This document shows, in pieces, positions 34,795 to 43,943 of a DNA stretch of 64,000 bases. Origin of the DNA: GCA-002050365 sp038235165 (GTDB lineage: Bacteria; Acidobacteriota; Blastocatellia; Pyrinomonadales; Pyrinomonadaceae); NCBI GenBank assembly GCA_038235165.1, contig JBBSUG010000015.1, positions 56,052-120,051 of the forward strand, read 5' to 3'. Below the pieces are notes generated by a model. The model saw nothing but the letters and a program-made list of their open reading frames with translations. It did not search any database and was not told where the DNA came from. How positions within the stretch are numbered: position 1 is the stretch's first letter; every line of letters starts with the position of its first letter. A program made the position numbers and the translations under genes.

Positions 34795-37700
34795 ATGAAG
34801 AAACTAATCCTGCTGGTTTTACTGCTTCTGTTTGTCGGAGGCATTTCCGTCGGAACCTACTTTTTCGGAGACAAGATGGCGAGTCTTCAAAACGAATTTG
34901 AAGGTGATGACCCCGATATGCCTTTGCAATTCCAAACCGGAATGACGAAGGAAGAATTTATGATGAAAAGGTCGGAATACATTGCCGAACTTCGAGGAGT
35001 TGAAGAAGGTAAGCCGTTCGACCCGACGAAACGCATTAAGGCTGTCAAGAAACTTGAAAAACAGGAAATTGCCCGCGCACAGATGCCGGATTCCGTTGAA
35101 AAAGAAACGCTGACTGCCGCCTGGACGGAAATCGGACCGAATCCGATTCCACTCGGTCAGGTTGTTGCGGGACCGCAATTACCTGTTTCCGGTCGCACAA
35201 TCGGAATTGCCGTTCATCCGACTAATCCCGACATTGTTTATGTCGGCACGGCACAGGGCGGACTTTACCGCACAACCGACGGCGGCACGACTTGGACTCC
35301 GATGCTCGACAATGCGCTGAGTTTGGCTGTCAATACCGTCGCAATTTCGCCGTCACAGCCTGACACGATTTTTGCCGGAACGGGCGAATCAGGGTTTTCG
35401 GCTGACTCTTTTTTTGGTGTCGGTATTTACCGGATTGACAATGCCAGCACTGCAAATCCAATTGTCACCGGACCGATTGGCGGTGCTAGTTTTACGGGAC
35501 GCGCAATCGGCAAAATTGTTGTTCACCCGACCGATCCGAACATAATTTTTGCTTCTTCCACCTCCGGTTTAGGCGGCATCGGCAGCAGTGGTAACAATGT
35601 GCTTGCCGCCCGCGGATTGTTTCGTTCAACTAACGCTCTCGCGGCTAATCCGACTTTTACCAAGATGACGATTACCGGACCCGCCGCGCAAGATCGTAAT
35701 ATTCTCGATATTGTGATGGATCCGGGTAATCCCAATCTCGTTCTTTGTACCGAGGTTGATTCGTTTGCGCTCGGTGAAGGCGGAGTTTATCGTTCGACCG
35801 ATGCGCTTGCCGCAAATCCGACTTTTGTTCGCACACTTGCGACGACCGGCACGGGAACAGGCAATTCGAGAACCGAACTTGCCTTGAATCGAAGTACCGG
35901 CGGGGTTGTAACGGTCTATGCCGCCTCCGCGTCCGATGGCGGAACAGTGCATCAGTCAACCAACGGCGGTGCGAGTTTTGCCCTGCGAATTGACAATAAT
36001 TTTTGCGGTGGACAATGTTTCTACGACATTGCGGTTGACGTTGACCCGGTTGATGCTAATCGTGTTTATATCGGCGGCACTGGCACAACTGCCACGTTTG
36101 CTTTTTCTGCAAACGGCGGAACTACATTTACCAATAGTCAAAACGGTCTGCATACCGATTCACACGCAATTGCCGTTGCACCGTCTCTACCGTCAACCAT
36201 TTATTTCGGTTCGGACGGCGGTATCTACAAATCAACCGATAGTGGCGGAAATTGGACGAGTCTCAATAACACGACTTTTAGAGCAACTCAATTTCTGGGG
36301 CTTGCCGTTCATCCGACCGATCCGAATTTTACCATCGGCGGAACACAGGACAACGGAACCAATTTCTATAACCCGTCGGGCATTTGGAGACGCACCGATT
36401 TTGGCGACGGCGGCTATGCCGTGATTGACCAAAACGCCACCGATACGACTAATGTGCGGATGTATCACACTTATTTTAATAACGCCACTCTGCAAGGTTA
36501 CGGAACGACGACCCTTTCGTCCGTATCGGAAGGCGGATGGGCATTTCGCGGTTGCAACGGTGCTGCCGGTAACGGTATTCCCTGCAACGGTGCCGTTCTT
36601 TTCTACGCACCCCTCGAACAGGGTCCGGGCAATCCGAACACTATTTACTACGGCGCGAATATTTTGTATCGTTCCGCCGATAACGGAACAAACCATACGG
36701 CAGTCAGTCAAAGTTTTGGAACAGATCCAATTAGTGCGATTGGTGTTTCGCCGACTAATGACAATGTCCGCATTATCGGCACCAGGCTAGGGAAGTTATT
36801 TGGAACCACAACCGGTTCAGCCGCTTTGACAGATTTCGATGCGGGTAATGCCGTGCCGAACAATTTTGTTGCGCGGGCGATAATTGATCCGAATAATATC
36901 AATACGGCTTACGTTTCGCTTTCAGGCTTTGGCATAGTCAATGTTTGGCGAGCGACCAATCTCAGCAGCGGAACACCGATTTGGACGGCTCTGACCGGAA
37001 CTGGTGCCAATGTTTTGCCGCAAGTTCCGGTTAATGCGTTTTTAGTTGATCCGGTTAACTCAAATATTCTGTATGCCGGAACCGACATTGGGGTCTATGT
37101 TTCCTCCGATGCCGGTGCAAATTGGGTACCCTTCGGAACGGGTTTGCCGCGTGTAGCAGTTTTCGATTTAGCAAAAACCGCTGGTAATTTTATCAGAATT
37201 GCCACCCACGGGCGCGGAATGTGGGAAATCCTTGCATTTGGTGCGGTTCCAGTGCCGATTATCAGTGCGGCAGGAGCAACTTTGGTCAGCGAAAGTTGTC
37301 AGCCGGCAAACGGCGTAATTGATCCGGGCGAAACCGTCACCGTTGCATTTGCCGCCCGCAATAACGGGACTGCCGCGACGGTTAATGATGTTGGAACGCT
37401 GCAAGCAACCGGCGGAATAATCCGTCCCGGTGCCGCGCAAAACTACGGAGTAATTGCAGCGGGCGGTGGTGTTGTCAGCAGAACCTTTACTTTTACAGCC
37501 GACCCGACTTTGGCTTGCGGTGCCAATCTGACGGCAACGATCCAGCATCAGGACGGCGCGACCGATCTCGGCAGTATTACTTATGCTCTGCCGACCGGCT
37601 CACCTGGCACGACCACAACTGCCAGCTATACCGGACCGCCGGTGGCTGTCCCTGATAATGTCGGAACCGGAGTTAATATCGTTTTGCCGGTCAGCGGTGT

Positions 37701-39147
37701 GACGGGTTTGATCAACGACTTGAATTTCCGACTGGATGCTATAACGGGTTGTGATACTACAACCGGTAATCCAAATGCGTCGGTAACGCACACCTTCAAC
37801 GGCGATTTGTCATTCAAACTAACTTCGCCGCAGGGAACAACCGTTAGTTTGATTGCCAGCCGCGGCGGTGCAGGTCAAAATTTCTGCACCGTAACGCTTG
37901 ATGATGACGGCGGTTTCCCGGCGGCTTCGACTATTCCAGCAACAGGTGCCGTAACCGGTAACTTTGCACCGGAAAGTCCGCTGTCGGCATTTGACGGGCA
38001 GAATGCCAACGGCAATTGGACGCTCAATGTCGCTGATACCGGAGCTGCTGATACCGGCACACTCAACCGCTTTTCACTTTTAATTACTCCGACAGTATGT
38101 CTCGGCGGTTGTATTCAGGGAGTAGAAGGGGACGTGCAGTCGCGCCCGAACGGTGACGGTTTTGTTGACGACAGCGACATTCAACAGATTCGCCGCTTCA
38201 GCATCGGCTTGGACAAGCCATATCAAAGTAACGAATTTCAGCGGGCTGATGCGTCGCCGCGCGGAACTTCCGGTGACGGTGATGTGGACGACGGCGATAT
38301 TCAGCAGGTGCGTCGGTATGCGATTGGCTTGGATGCCAAACAAAATGCCGCCGGACCGACGGTTCCGAATCCGATTGCACCGCCTGTTTCATCGAAAGTG
38401 TCGGGCGGCGCAGTCAAAGGCAAAGCCTCCGTTATTACTAAAGACGGCGTTCAAGCCGCACCGGCGGCGTTCCGCGTTGACGCGCAGAACACCAGTGCCG
38501 GTTCAACCTTGGTTGTCCCGATTCGCGTTGATACCGTTGGCAATGAAGCGGGTTATACATTTAGTATCGCTTTTGATTCGACCAAACTGACTAATCCGAG
38601 TGTGGTGATCGGCAACAGCGGCGGCGATGTCCTTTTCAATGCCAACAATCCCGGTCAGATCGGTTTCTCCGTGACAACTTTTAGCGGCGGGACTATCGCC
38701 GAAGGGAACAACAAAATATTGGTTACCGTCACTTTTACGGTGGCGGCGGGCGCACAATCAGGAACGACTCCGATCACGTTTACGGACACTCCGGCACGAC
38801 GGAAAGCGTCGCCGGTTGACCCGAACTTCCCGATCACGCAGCCGACCTACACGGGCGGCACGATCACGATTGGCGGAGCGACGGCGGCGGGCGCAAGTCT
38901 GAGTGGACGAGTGATGAATGTGAAAGGCAGAGGCGTTGCCAATGCCAAAGTCATCATCACGGACGGCGCGGGCGAAGTAGTGGCGACGGCACGAACCAAC
39001 GGGTTCGGCTATTACCGAATAGCGGATATTGAATCAGGCGCGGCATACATCGTGCGGGTCGAATCGAAGCAGTATCAATTCGACGTGCGAACGATCAACG
39101 TGGCGCAGGACTTGGACGGAATAGATTTCACGGCACAACCGCGCTAA
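34795..39147 (+). CDS. Very large exported propeller protein with P-domain and dockerin-cohesin-regulatory tail
   Basis: 1450 residues. N-terminal signal/anchor MKKLILLVLLLLFVGGISVG. BNR/sortilin-like propeller repeats follow (about 95-820: GLYRTTDGGTTWTPML, GIYKSTDSGGNWTSLN, GVYVSSDAGANWVPFG), then a CARDB-like beta domain (about 825-935) and a proprotein-convertase P-domain (about 939-1100; HTFNGDLSFKLTSPQGT, ANGNWTLNVADTGAADTG). Two dockerin-like repeats (about 1111-1185; NGDGFVDDSDIQQIRRFSIG, SGDGDVDDGDIQQVRRYAIG), a cohesin-like domain (about 1223-1365) and a carboxypeptidase-regulatory-like end complete it. There is no protease domain. The tail copies that of the 31509 gene. Probably cell-surface or secreted. 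Confidence 0.82.
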   Translation: MKKLILLVLLLLFVGGISVGTYFFGDKMASLQNEFEGDDPDMPLQFQTGMTKEEFMMKRSEYIAELRGVEEGKPFDPTKRIKAVKKLEKQEIARAQMPDSVEKETLTAAWTEIGPNPIPLGQVVAGPQLPVSGRTIGIAVHPTNPDIVYVGTAQGGLYRTTDGGTTWTPMLDNALSLAVNTVAISPSQPDTIFAGTGESGFSADSFFGVGIYRIDNASTANPIVTGPIGGASFTGRAIGKIVVHPTDPNIIFASSTSGLGGIGSSGNNVLAARGLFRSTNALAANPTFTKMTITGPAAQDRNILDIVMDPGNPNLVLCTEVDSFALGEGGVYRSTDALAANPTFVRTLATTGTGTGNSRTELALNRSTGGVVTVYAASASDGGTVHQSTNGGASFALRIDNNFCGGQCFYDIAVDVDPVDANRVYIGGTGTTATFAFSANGGTTFTNSQNGLHTDSHAIAVAPSLPSTIYFGSDGGIYKSTDSGGNWTSLNNTTFRATQFLGLAVHPTDPNFTIGGTQDNGTNFYNPSGIWRRTDFGDGGYAVIDQNATDTTNVRMYHTYFNNATLQGYGTTTLSSVSEGGWAFRGCNGAAGNGIPCNGAVLFYAPLEQGPGNPNTIYYGANILYRSADNGTNHTAVSQSFGTDPISAIGVSPTNDNVRIIGTRLGKLFGTTTGSAALTDFDAGNAVPNNFVARAIIDPNNINTAYVSLSGFGIVNVWRATNLSSGTPIWTALTGTGANVLPQVPVNAFLVDPVNSNILYAGTDIGVYVSSDAGANWVPFGTGLPRVAVFDLAKTAGNFIRIATHGRGMWEILAFGAVPVPIISAAGATLVSESCQPANGVIDPGETVTVAFAARNNGTAATVNDVGTLQATGGIIRPGAAQNYGVIAAGGGVVSRTFTFTADPTLACGANLTATIQHQDGATDLGSITYALPTGSPGTTTTASYTGPPVAVPDNVGTGVNIVLPVSGVTGLINDLNFRLDAITGCDTTTGNPNASVTHTFNGDLSFKLTSPQGTTVSLIASRGGAGQNFCTVTLDDDGGFPAASTIPATGAVTGNFAPESPLSAFDGQNANGNWTLNVADTGAADTGTLNRFSLLITPTVCLGGCIQGVEGDVQSRPNGDGFVDDSDIQQIRRFSIGLDKPYQSNEFQRADASPRGTSGDGDVDDGDIQQVRRYAIGLDAKQNAAGPTVPNPIAPPVSSKVSGGAVKGKASVITKDGVQAAPAAFRVDAQNTSAGSTLVVPIRVDTVGNEAGYTFSIAFDSTKLTNPSVVIGNSGGDVLFNANNPGQIGFSVTTFSGGTIAEGNNKILVTVTFTVAAGAQSGTTPITFTDTPARRKASPVDPNFPITQPTYTGGTITIGGATAAGASLSGRVMNVKGRGVANAKVIITDGAGEVVATARTNGFGYYRIADIESGAAYIVRVESKQYQFDVRTINVAQDLDGIDFTAQPR
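38465..39147 (+). repeat. 683-bp duplicated 3' module, copy 2
   Basis: Partner of 33676-34358, of the same length and reading frame and ending at the stop codon. Differences are mostly third-position changes plus a few substitutions (for example SVKGR versus NVKGR, ITNSAG versus ITDGAG). The dockerin-like part just upstream is related but more diverged. Confidence 0.85.
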
Positions 39148-39183
39148 CTAGACCGGGCGGGAGCAAAAAACCCGTCACTAAAC

Positions 39184-39219
39184 AAAAAAAGGCTGACAGA
39201 TTAATCTGTCAGCCTTTTT
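39184..39219. terminator. Strong bidirectional terminator
   Basis: A perfect palindrome, GGCTGACAGATT paired with AATCTGTCAGCC, flanked by seven A before and five T after. It ends the large surface-protein gene. Confidence 0.9.
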
Positions 39220-39311
39220 CATTTGTTTTGATGACAAAATTGATTGGAGAACGGGTAAAATTATCAACCAAAATAAAATATCATACCAAAACAGATTGAA
39301 AAGGTGAGTTA

Positions 39312-39387
39312 ATGCAGAAGCCCGCACGAAGTAAGGGCGTATTCCCGCGCTAACGTCTGCGCCCTTGCTTCGTGCGGGCTTCTGCAT
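39312..39387. repeat. REP-like long hairpin (28-bp arms)
   Basis: Arms 39312-39339 and 39360-39387 are inverted copies with a single mismatch around a 20-base loop. The arm contains GCAGAAGCCCGCACGAAG. It is GC-rich in an AT-rich gap and looks like a mobile intergenic repeat, not a gene-specific terminator. It lies before the stop of the leftward methyltransferase gene. Confidence 0.7.
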
Positions 39388-39426
39388 CTAAACACACCTT
39401 CCAAAATGGTTTTGATATCACCAAAT

Positions 39427-41322
39427 TTATTTCGCGGCAGTCGTTGTCTCTTTATTATTTTTAAATTCGTCCAATACGTCAAAAACTTGAAGCGCATATT
39501 TAACGTTGCCGAATGGGGCGGAAACCTGTACGCCCTGAATTAAATCGCGCACTTCGAGCAGCGACTCACGCGCAATCAGCAAACCTTCCTCGCGGGCGGC
39601 TTCTTTGGAAGTGTCGGATGCTTTTCGCATTCGGTCGAGAATTTCCTGCGTGACGACTACACCGGGAACTTCGTTGTGCATAAATTCGGCGTTGCGGCTG
39701 GAGACGAACGGGAAAATTCCGGCGACAATCGGGATGCGGACGCGTTCGATTCTTTTGAGAAAATCGCGCAGTTGTTTCGTGTCGTAAACCGGCTGTGTAA
39801 TCGCATATTCTGCACCGGCTTCGACTTTCCACTCAAATCTTTTGATCTCTTCCTCTAAATTTATCGCGCCCGGATTGACCCCGACACCGATGGAAAAAGC
39901 GGTCGGCAGTCCGATTGAATTGTTGCCCAAATCCAGTCCGTGATTGAGTTTACTGACCATATTTGTCAGCCCGATGGAATCAATATCAAAAACGGCGGTC
40001 GCATCCGGGTAAGGTCCCATTTTCGGCGGGTCGCCCGTAATAATTAAAAGATTGTGCAGACCGAGAGCCGCCGCGCCGAGCAGATCGGACATCATTCCGA
40101 GCAAATTTCGGTCACGGCAACAGTAATGCAGCACGGCTTCGATACCGAGATTCTGTTCGACGAGAATCGCTGTCGCCTGTGCGCTCATCCGTGTTTGGGC
40201 GCGGGGTCCGTCGGGAATGTTCACCGCGTCAACGCCCGCCGCCTTTAAAATGCTGATCGCTTCCAATGTTTTTGCCGCGTCACAGCCCTTCGGCGGCAGC
40301 ACTTCAACCGACGTAACAAATTCGCCGCGAGCGATTTTCCGCGACCAGTTCGAGCGCATTTCCGGCGGGACGACCTGCACGTCAATCGGCGTTAATTCGG
40401 TAATTTTAGCGGGAACCATCGTCGAAACTTTGGCTTTCATCTGACGCGGACTGATCGCGCGAACGGCATCGGAAATCAATTTGATGTGCTGCGGAGTCGT
40501 GCCGCAGCAACCACCGACGAAATTTGCCCCGGCTTTGATAAACCTTTTGGCAAATTTCGACATATATTCCGGCGAACACATATAAAATTGCCGTCCCTGC
40601 ACATCACGCGGCAAACCGGCGTTCGGTTGCGCCGCCAATTTTATGCTGGTCACGCCGCGCATTTGTTCGAGCGCGGTCAAAATATGTGTTGGACCGACTC
40701 CGCAATTAACCCCGATGACATCCGCGCCCCACGCTTCGAGCCGCTGCGTGAAAACTTCCGGTGTCGCGCCGAAAACGGTTTTGCCGTTCGTCTGAATCGT
40801 CATCTGCGCGACAATCGGCAGATCGCTGAGTTCCTTGATCGCCCTGATCGCCTGCTGAATCTCCGACAAATCGGAAAAAGTTTCGAGAATAAACAGATCA
40901 ACGCCGCCCTCCAACAACGCCGCGACCTGTTCGGCGAACATCTCTTTGGCTTCGTCAAACGAAGTCGGACCGTAGGGTTCGATTCGCAAATCGAGCGGAC
41001 CCATCGCCCCGGCGACGAAAACATCCTCACCGGCAACTTCGCGGGCTAATTTAACACCGGCGATATTGATGTCGCGCAGTTTATTTTCAAGGCTGTATTG
41101 CTGTAATTTGTGCCGCGTCGCGCCGAAAGTATTTGTTTCGATAATATCCGCGCCCGCTTTGACATATTCCTGATGAACTTCACGCACGATGTCGGGTGAG
41201 GTGAGATTTAGTTCATCGTAGGAACGATTGATGTAAATACCTTTGTCGTAAAAGCGCGTCCCGACCGCGCCGTCAAAAACGTAAATGCCGTCGGTTTCTA
41301 AAAGTTCTCTGAAATTTTTCAC
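39427..41322 (-). CDS. Bifunctional homocysteine S-methyltransferase / methylenetetrahydrofolate reductase
   Basis: 631 residues from the GTG at 41322 (VKNFRELLETDGIYVFDGAVGT). The frame is open to an ATG at 41418, but the extra 32 residues lie outside the family start. Domain 1 (about 1-300) is a homocysteine methyltransferase with zinc ligands in GVNCGVGPTHI and VGGCCGTTPQHI. Domain 2 (about 345-620) is an MTHF-reductase barrel (TSVEVLPPKGCDAAKTLEAI, LLIITGDPPKMGPYPDATAV, YAITQPVYDTKQLRDFLKRI). It resembles the YitJ-type fusion that links folate one-carbon units to methionine synthesis. It is a single gene with no partner nearby. Confidence 0.9.
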   Translation of the reverse strand: MKNFRELLETDGIYVFDGAVGTRFYDKGIYINRSYDELNLTSPDIVREVHQEYVKAGADIIETNTFGATRHKLQQYSLENKLRDINIAGVKLAREVAGEDVFVAGAMGPLDLRIEPYGPTSFDEAKEMFAEQVAALLEGGVDLFILETFSDLSEIQQAIRAIKELSDLPIVAQMTIQTNGKTVFGATPEVFTQRLEAWGADVIGVNCGVGPTHILTALEQMRGVTSIKLAAQPNAGLPRDVQGRQFYMCSPEYMSKFAKRFIKAGANFVGGCCGTTPQHIKLISDAVRAISPRQMKAKVSTMVPAKITELTPIDVQVVPPEMRSNWSRKIARGEFVTSVEVLPPKGCDAAKTLEAISILKAAGVDAVNIPDGPRAQTRMSAQATAILVEQNLGIEAVLHYCCRDRNLLGMMSDLLGAAALGLHNLLIITGDPPKMGPYPDATAVFDIDSIGLTNMVSKLNHGLDLGNNSIGLPTAFSIGVGVNPGAINLEEEIKRFEWKVEAGAEYAITQPVYDTKQLRDFLKRIERVRIPIVAGIFPFVSSRNAEFMHNEVPGVVVTQEILDRMRKASDTSKEAAREEGLLIARESLLEVRDLIQGVQVSAPFGNVKYALQVFDVLDEFKNNKETTTAAK

Positions 41323-41552
41323 TTTTTGATAATCCTGCGCCCTGAGTTCTTTAAATTCCTTAAATAGAGAGATTAATAACAAAGGACAAAATAAAAATTC
41401 CCGTCTGCCAAACAGCACGAGAATTTTTTGAAATCTTGGTTTGCTGTTTAGCGGATTATTTAACGTGGTCGCAAGTTGCTGTAACTCACCACGAACCTAT
41501 AAAAATAAATGATGCGATTTTACGGGGGAAGTGTCAAGTTCACCGTAAGAGA

Positions 41553-42923
41553 TTACTGTGATTCATCATTATCGTCGTCTTCTTCTTTGGCAGTCATAAA
41601 ATAATAACCGCCTGCTTGTTCCGGCGATAACTTTGCACCGTATTTGATCGCCGCGTATGCCAGCACCGGGTCGGTTTTCTGTGCCAAACCAACGCCGGAA
41701 GGCTGCAAAATCATATCGGGAGTAACGCCGGTATTTTCCAAACGCGAACCGTCCCGCATAATTACGTCGGAAACGGTCACACTCATTCCCGTATTGATGA
41801 TCGCCAAAGTTGCAAAAGCACTGACAATGTTTCTGAAAGGCATTGTAATGCTTGTCATAACACTTCCGCTGCTGTAATCCCCGTAAACTTGGGCGCGTTT
41901 TTCAAGCTGTAAAACCCGTGCCGTAATTTCCGCTGCCGAAGCCGAATTGCTGTCAATTAAAACAGTTACATCTCCTTTGTATTGTCTGTTGCCGAGAGGT
42001 TTGGTGAAGCGTTCCTCCGATTTATTTCGCGTGACCAAATCGGCTATTTTTACTTCACGGTCAAAAAAATGACTCAGCAAATATTGCTCAATCGTCACAT
42101 AACCGCCGCCGTTTCCACGTAAATCCAAAATTAATTTCGGGTATTTGGCGGCTTGCTTCATCATTTTATCAATGTCGTCTCTTTCGACAATAAACGAATA
42201 AAGTTTGCAGGCGACCAAATCTTTATTTATCTCCTGACATTTGAACGGTTCAAACTTATTTTTTTCCTTTCGGGCTTTCTGTTCGGCGCGAAATTCCTTA
42301 TCGGTCATCGTTTTCGCATTGAGGGTTAAAGATTTATCGGTTCCGTCGGGCTTGCGAAGTTGTAAATCAAGCGTATTTGCCGGGTCCAATTTGTAAATAA
42401 CATAAGACATTTTCCATAAATCACGGCGGTTCGGCGCAAATTTACCAAATTTCAAGATTTGATCGCCGACGGCAACGCCCTGTTTTTGCGCGTCGCTGTC
42501 TTTTTTGACCGAAGTTACAAAACATTCATCACCGATCATCTGCATTCCGAAACCATACTGAAAATGATCGCTGCGCGGCGGCAAAATCATACTGGTATGC
42601 GAATCGTTAAAATCCATCAAAACCTGCACCAGCACGCGGTACATTTGCCAATTGTACTGCATTGTTTTAACCCGCGCTTTTGCCTCTTCAATTCGTTTTT
42701 CCAGATCAATGCCGTGCATTTGCTGGTCGTAATAATTCTTTTTGAGGATCTCTTTCATCTCATTGAGGATACTCAACGAATCCTCACGCGCTTTTTTTGC
42801 TTCCGTAGTGAGTTTAACTTTTTCTTCCTTTTCCTGTGCCGAAATATTGAATCCGGTTGACGAAATCACAAACAACAATGCCAATGTGAAAAACACAAAG
42901 CGGCAAATTAATCTTTTAGTCAT
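41553..42923 (-). CDS. S41-family C-terminal-processing-like peptidase
   Basis: 456 residues with a signal peptide (LICRFVFFTLALLFVISSTG). A helical region (about 35-110) precedes a PDZ-like domain (about 130-210; FGMQMIGDECFVTSVKKDSD, AVGDQILKFG). The S41 core follows: ILDLRGNGGGYVTIEQYLLS and the nucleophile loop VLIDSNSASAAEITARVLQL, then YGDYSSGSV. These are periplasmic serine proteases that trim or degrade proteins. A Lys/Glu-rich, acidic tail ends it. It is transcribed alone. Confidence 0.88.
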   Translation of the reverse strand: MTKRLICRFVFFTLALLFVISSTGFNISAQEKEEKVKLTTEAKKAREDSLSILNEMKEILKKNYYDQQMHGIDLEKRIEEAKARVKTMQYNWQMYRVLVQVLMDFNDSHTSMILPPRSDHFQYGFGMQMIGDECFVTSVKKDSDAQKQGVAVGDQILKFGKFAPNRRDLWKMSYVIYKLDPANTLDLQLRKPDGTDKSLTLNAKTMTDKEFRAEQKARKEKNKFEPFKCQEINKDLVACKLYSFIVERDDIDKMMKQAAKYPKLILDLRGNGGGYVTIEQYLLSHFFDREVKIADLVTRNKSEERFTKPLGNRQYKGDVTVLIDSNSASAAEITARVLQLEKRAQVYGDYSSGSVMTSITMPFRNIVSAFATLAIINTGMSVTVSDVIMRDGSRLENTGVTPDMILQPSGVGLAQKTDPVLAYAAIKYGAKLSPEQAGGYYFMTAKEEDDDNDESQ

Positions 42924-43019
42924 AATAAAAATCCTGTATTTTGTTTTGATTATTTTTGGGGAGTAAGAGAACTTACTTGTGAAATATATTTTACAGATGT
43001 TTTATTTGTTTTACAAGTA

Positions 43020-43853
43020 TTATTTTTTCTGACATTTCGGGCAAAAATATGTGGAGCGTCCGCCTTGCTTTAACCGTTCGATGGGAATGTCACAATTCGT
43101 ACACGGCTCTTTTTCGCGGTCGTAAACGCGCCAACTCAATTCGTAGCCGCCGCCGTAATAACTGCCGTCAATGTTTTCCGGGTTGACGTTCATCGTCGAA
43201 CCGTGCGCGATTGAATCGGCGAGAACTTCGCGGATTTTTTCAAATAATACGTTGGCTTTTTTGGCGGATAACCGGTCGGCGGAGATTTGCGGATTGATGC
43301 GGGCGAGAAACATCGCTTCGGAAGCGTAGATGTTGCCTAAACCTAAAACTTTGGTTTGGTCGAGCAGCACTTCCTTCAAATTTCGTTTCGATGTTTTCAG
43401 CGTTTCGCGGAAATATTTCGGCGTGAAGTCATTGCTGAACGGTTCGGGCGCGAGTTTTTTAAGTTCTTTTGTTTCGCCTAAATCGGCGGTTTCGACAATT
43501 CGCATAAAACCGAAATGCCGCTGATCTTGAAAAACGAGCCGTGTTTCGTCACCGAAATAAAATACGGCGTGGGTATATTTCGGATTTTCGCGGTCGGACG
43601 GCAAAAGCATAAATCGTCCGCTCATTCGCAAATGCGCGATTAGAGTTCGCCCGTTATCCAAATCGAACAAAATATGTTTGCCGCGCCGGTGGACGAAATT
43701 AATCGCTGCGCCTTTCAACTTTTCGGCGAAATCCGGCGGCGCAGAGTCGGGCGCGAGGCGTTCACGCAAAAGTTCGGCGGCGGTGATTTGGCGGTTTTTG
43801 ACGAGTTTGTCTAAAGAACGGGTGACGAGTTCGACTTCGGGCAGTTCAGGCAT
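43020..43853 (-). CDS. mutM: Formamidopyrimidine-DNA glycosylase
   Basis: 277 residues. It starts MPELPEVELVTRSL, where Pro2 is the catalytic residue and Glu3 assists. Also present are GRTLIAHLRMSGRFML, LGLGNIYASEAMFLARINP and the C-terminal zinc finger CTNCDIPIERLKQGGRSTYF followed by CPKC. It removes 8-oxoguanine and opened purines and then cuts the abasic site. Complete by all criteria. Confidence 0.96.
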   Translation of the reverse strand: MPELPEVELVTRSLDKLVKNRQITAAELLRERLAPDSAPPDFAEKLKGAAINFVHRRGKHILFDLDNGRTLIAHLRMSGRFMLLPSDRENPKYTHAVFYFGDETRLVFQDQRHFGFMRIVETADLGETKELKKLAPEPFSNDFTPKYFRETLKTSKRNLKEVLLDQTKVLGLGNIYASEAMFLARINPQISADRLSAKKANVLFEKIREVLADSIAHGSTMNVNPENIDGSYYGGGYELSWRVYDREKEPCTNCDIPIERLKQGGRSTYFCPKCQKK

Positions 43854-43860
43854 AAATAAA

Positions 43861-43888
43861 ATTCCAGATTGCAGATTTCAGATTCCAA
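43861..43888. repeat. Heptanucleotide tandem repeat upstream of mutM
   Basis: ATTCCAG, ATTGCAG, ATTTCAG and ATTCCAA, directly 5' of the mutM start (its ATG ends at 43853). Confidence 0.65.
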
Positions 43889-43943
43889 TTGAAGAAATAT
43901 TTCGAATTTGACGGTTTTTAAATTGCTGTGATCGTTTGAGGGA

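Noticed and set aside
29184..39147. Cellulosome
   Set aside because: Cohesin- and dockerin-like modules are present, but there is no glycoside hydrolase, no carbohydrate-binding module and no scaffoldin with repeated cohesins.
34795..39147. Subtilisin-like proprotein convertase
   Set aside because: There is a P-domain, but no S8 catalytic domain in the 900 residues before it; those form propeller repeats.
41323..41552. Possible cobalamin or SAM riboswitch before the methyltransferase gene
   Set aside because: Only a weak 6-bp hairpin (CGTGGT/ACCACG) is seen; none of the conserved cores of these riboswitches is present.
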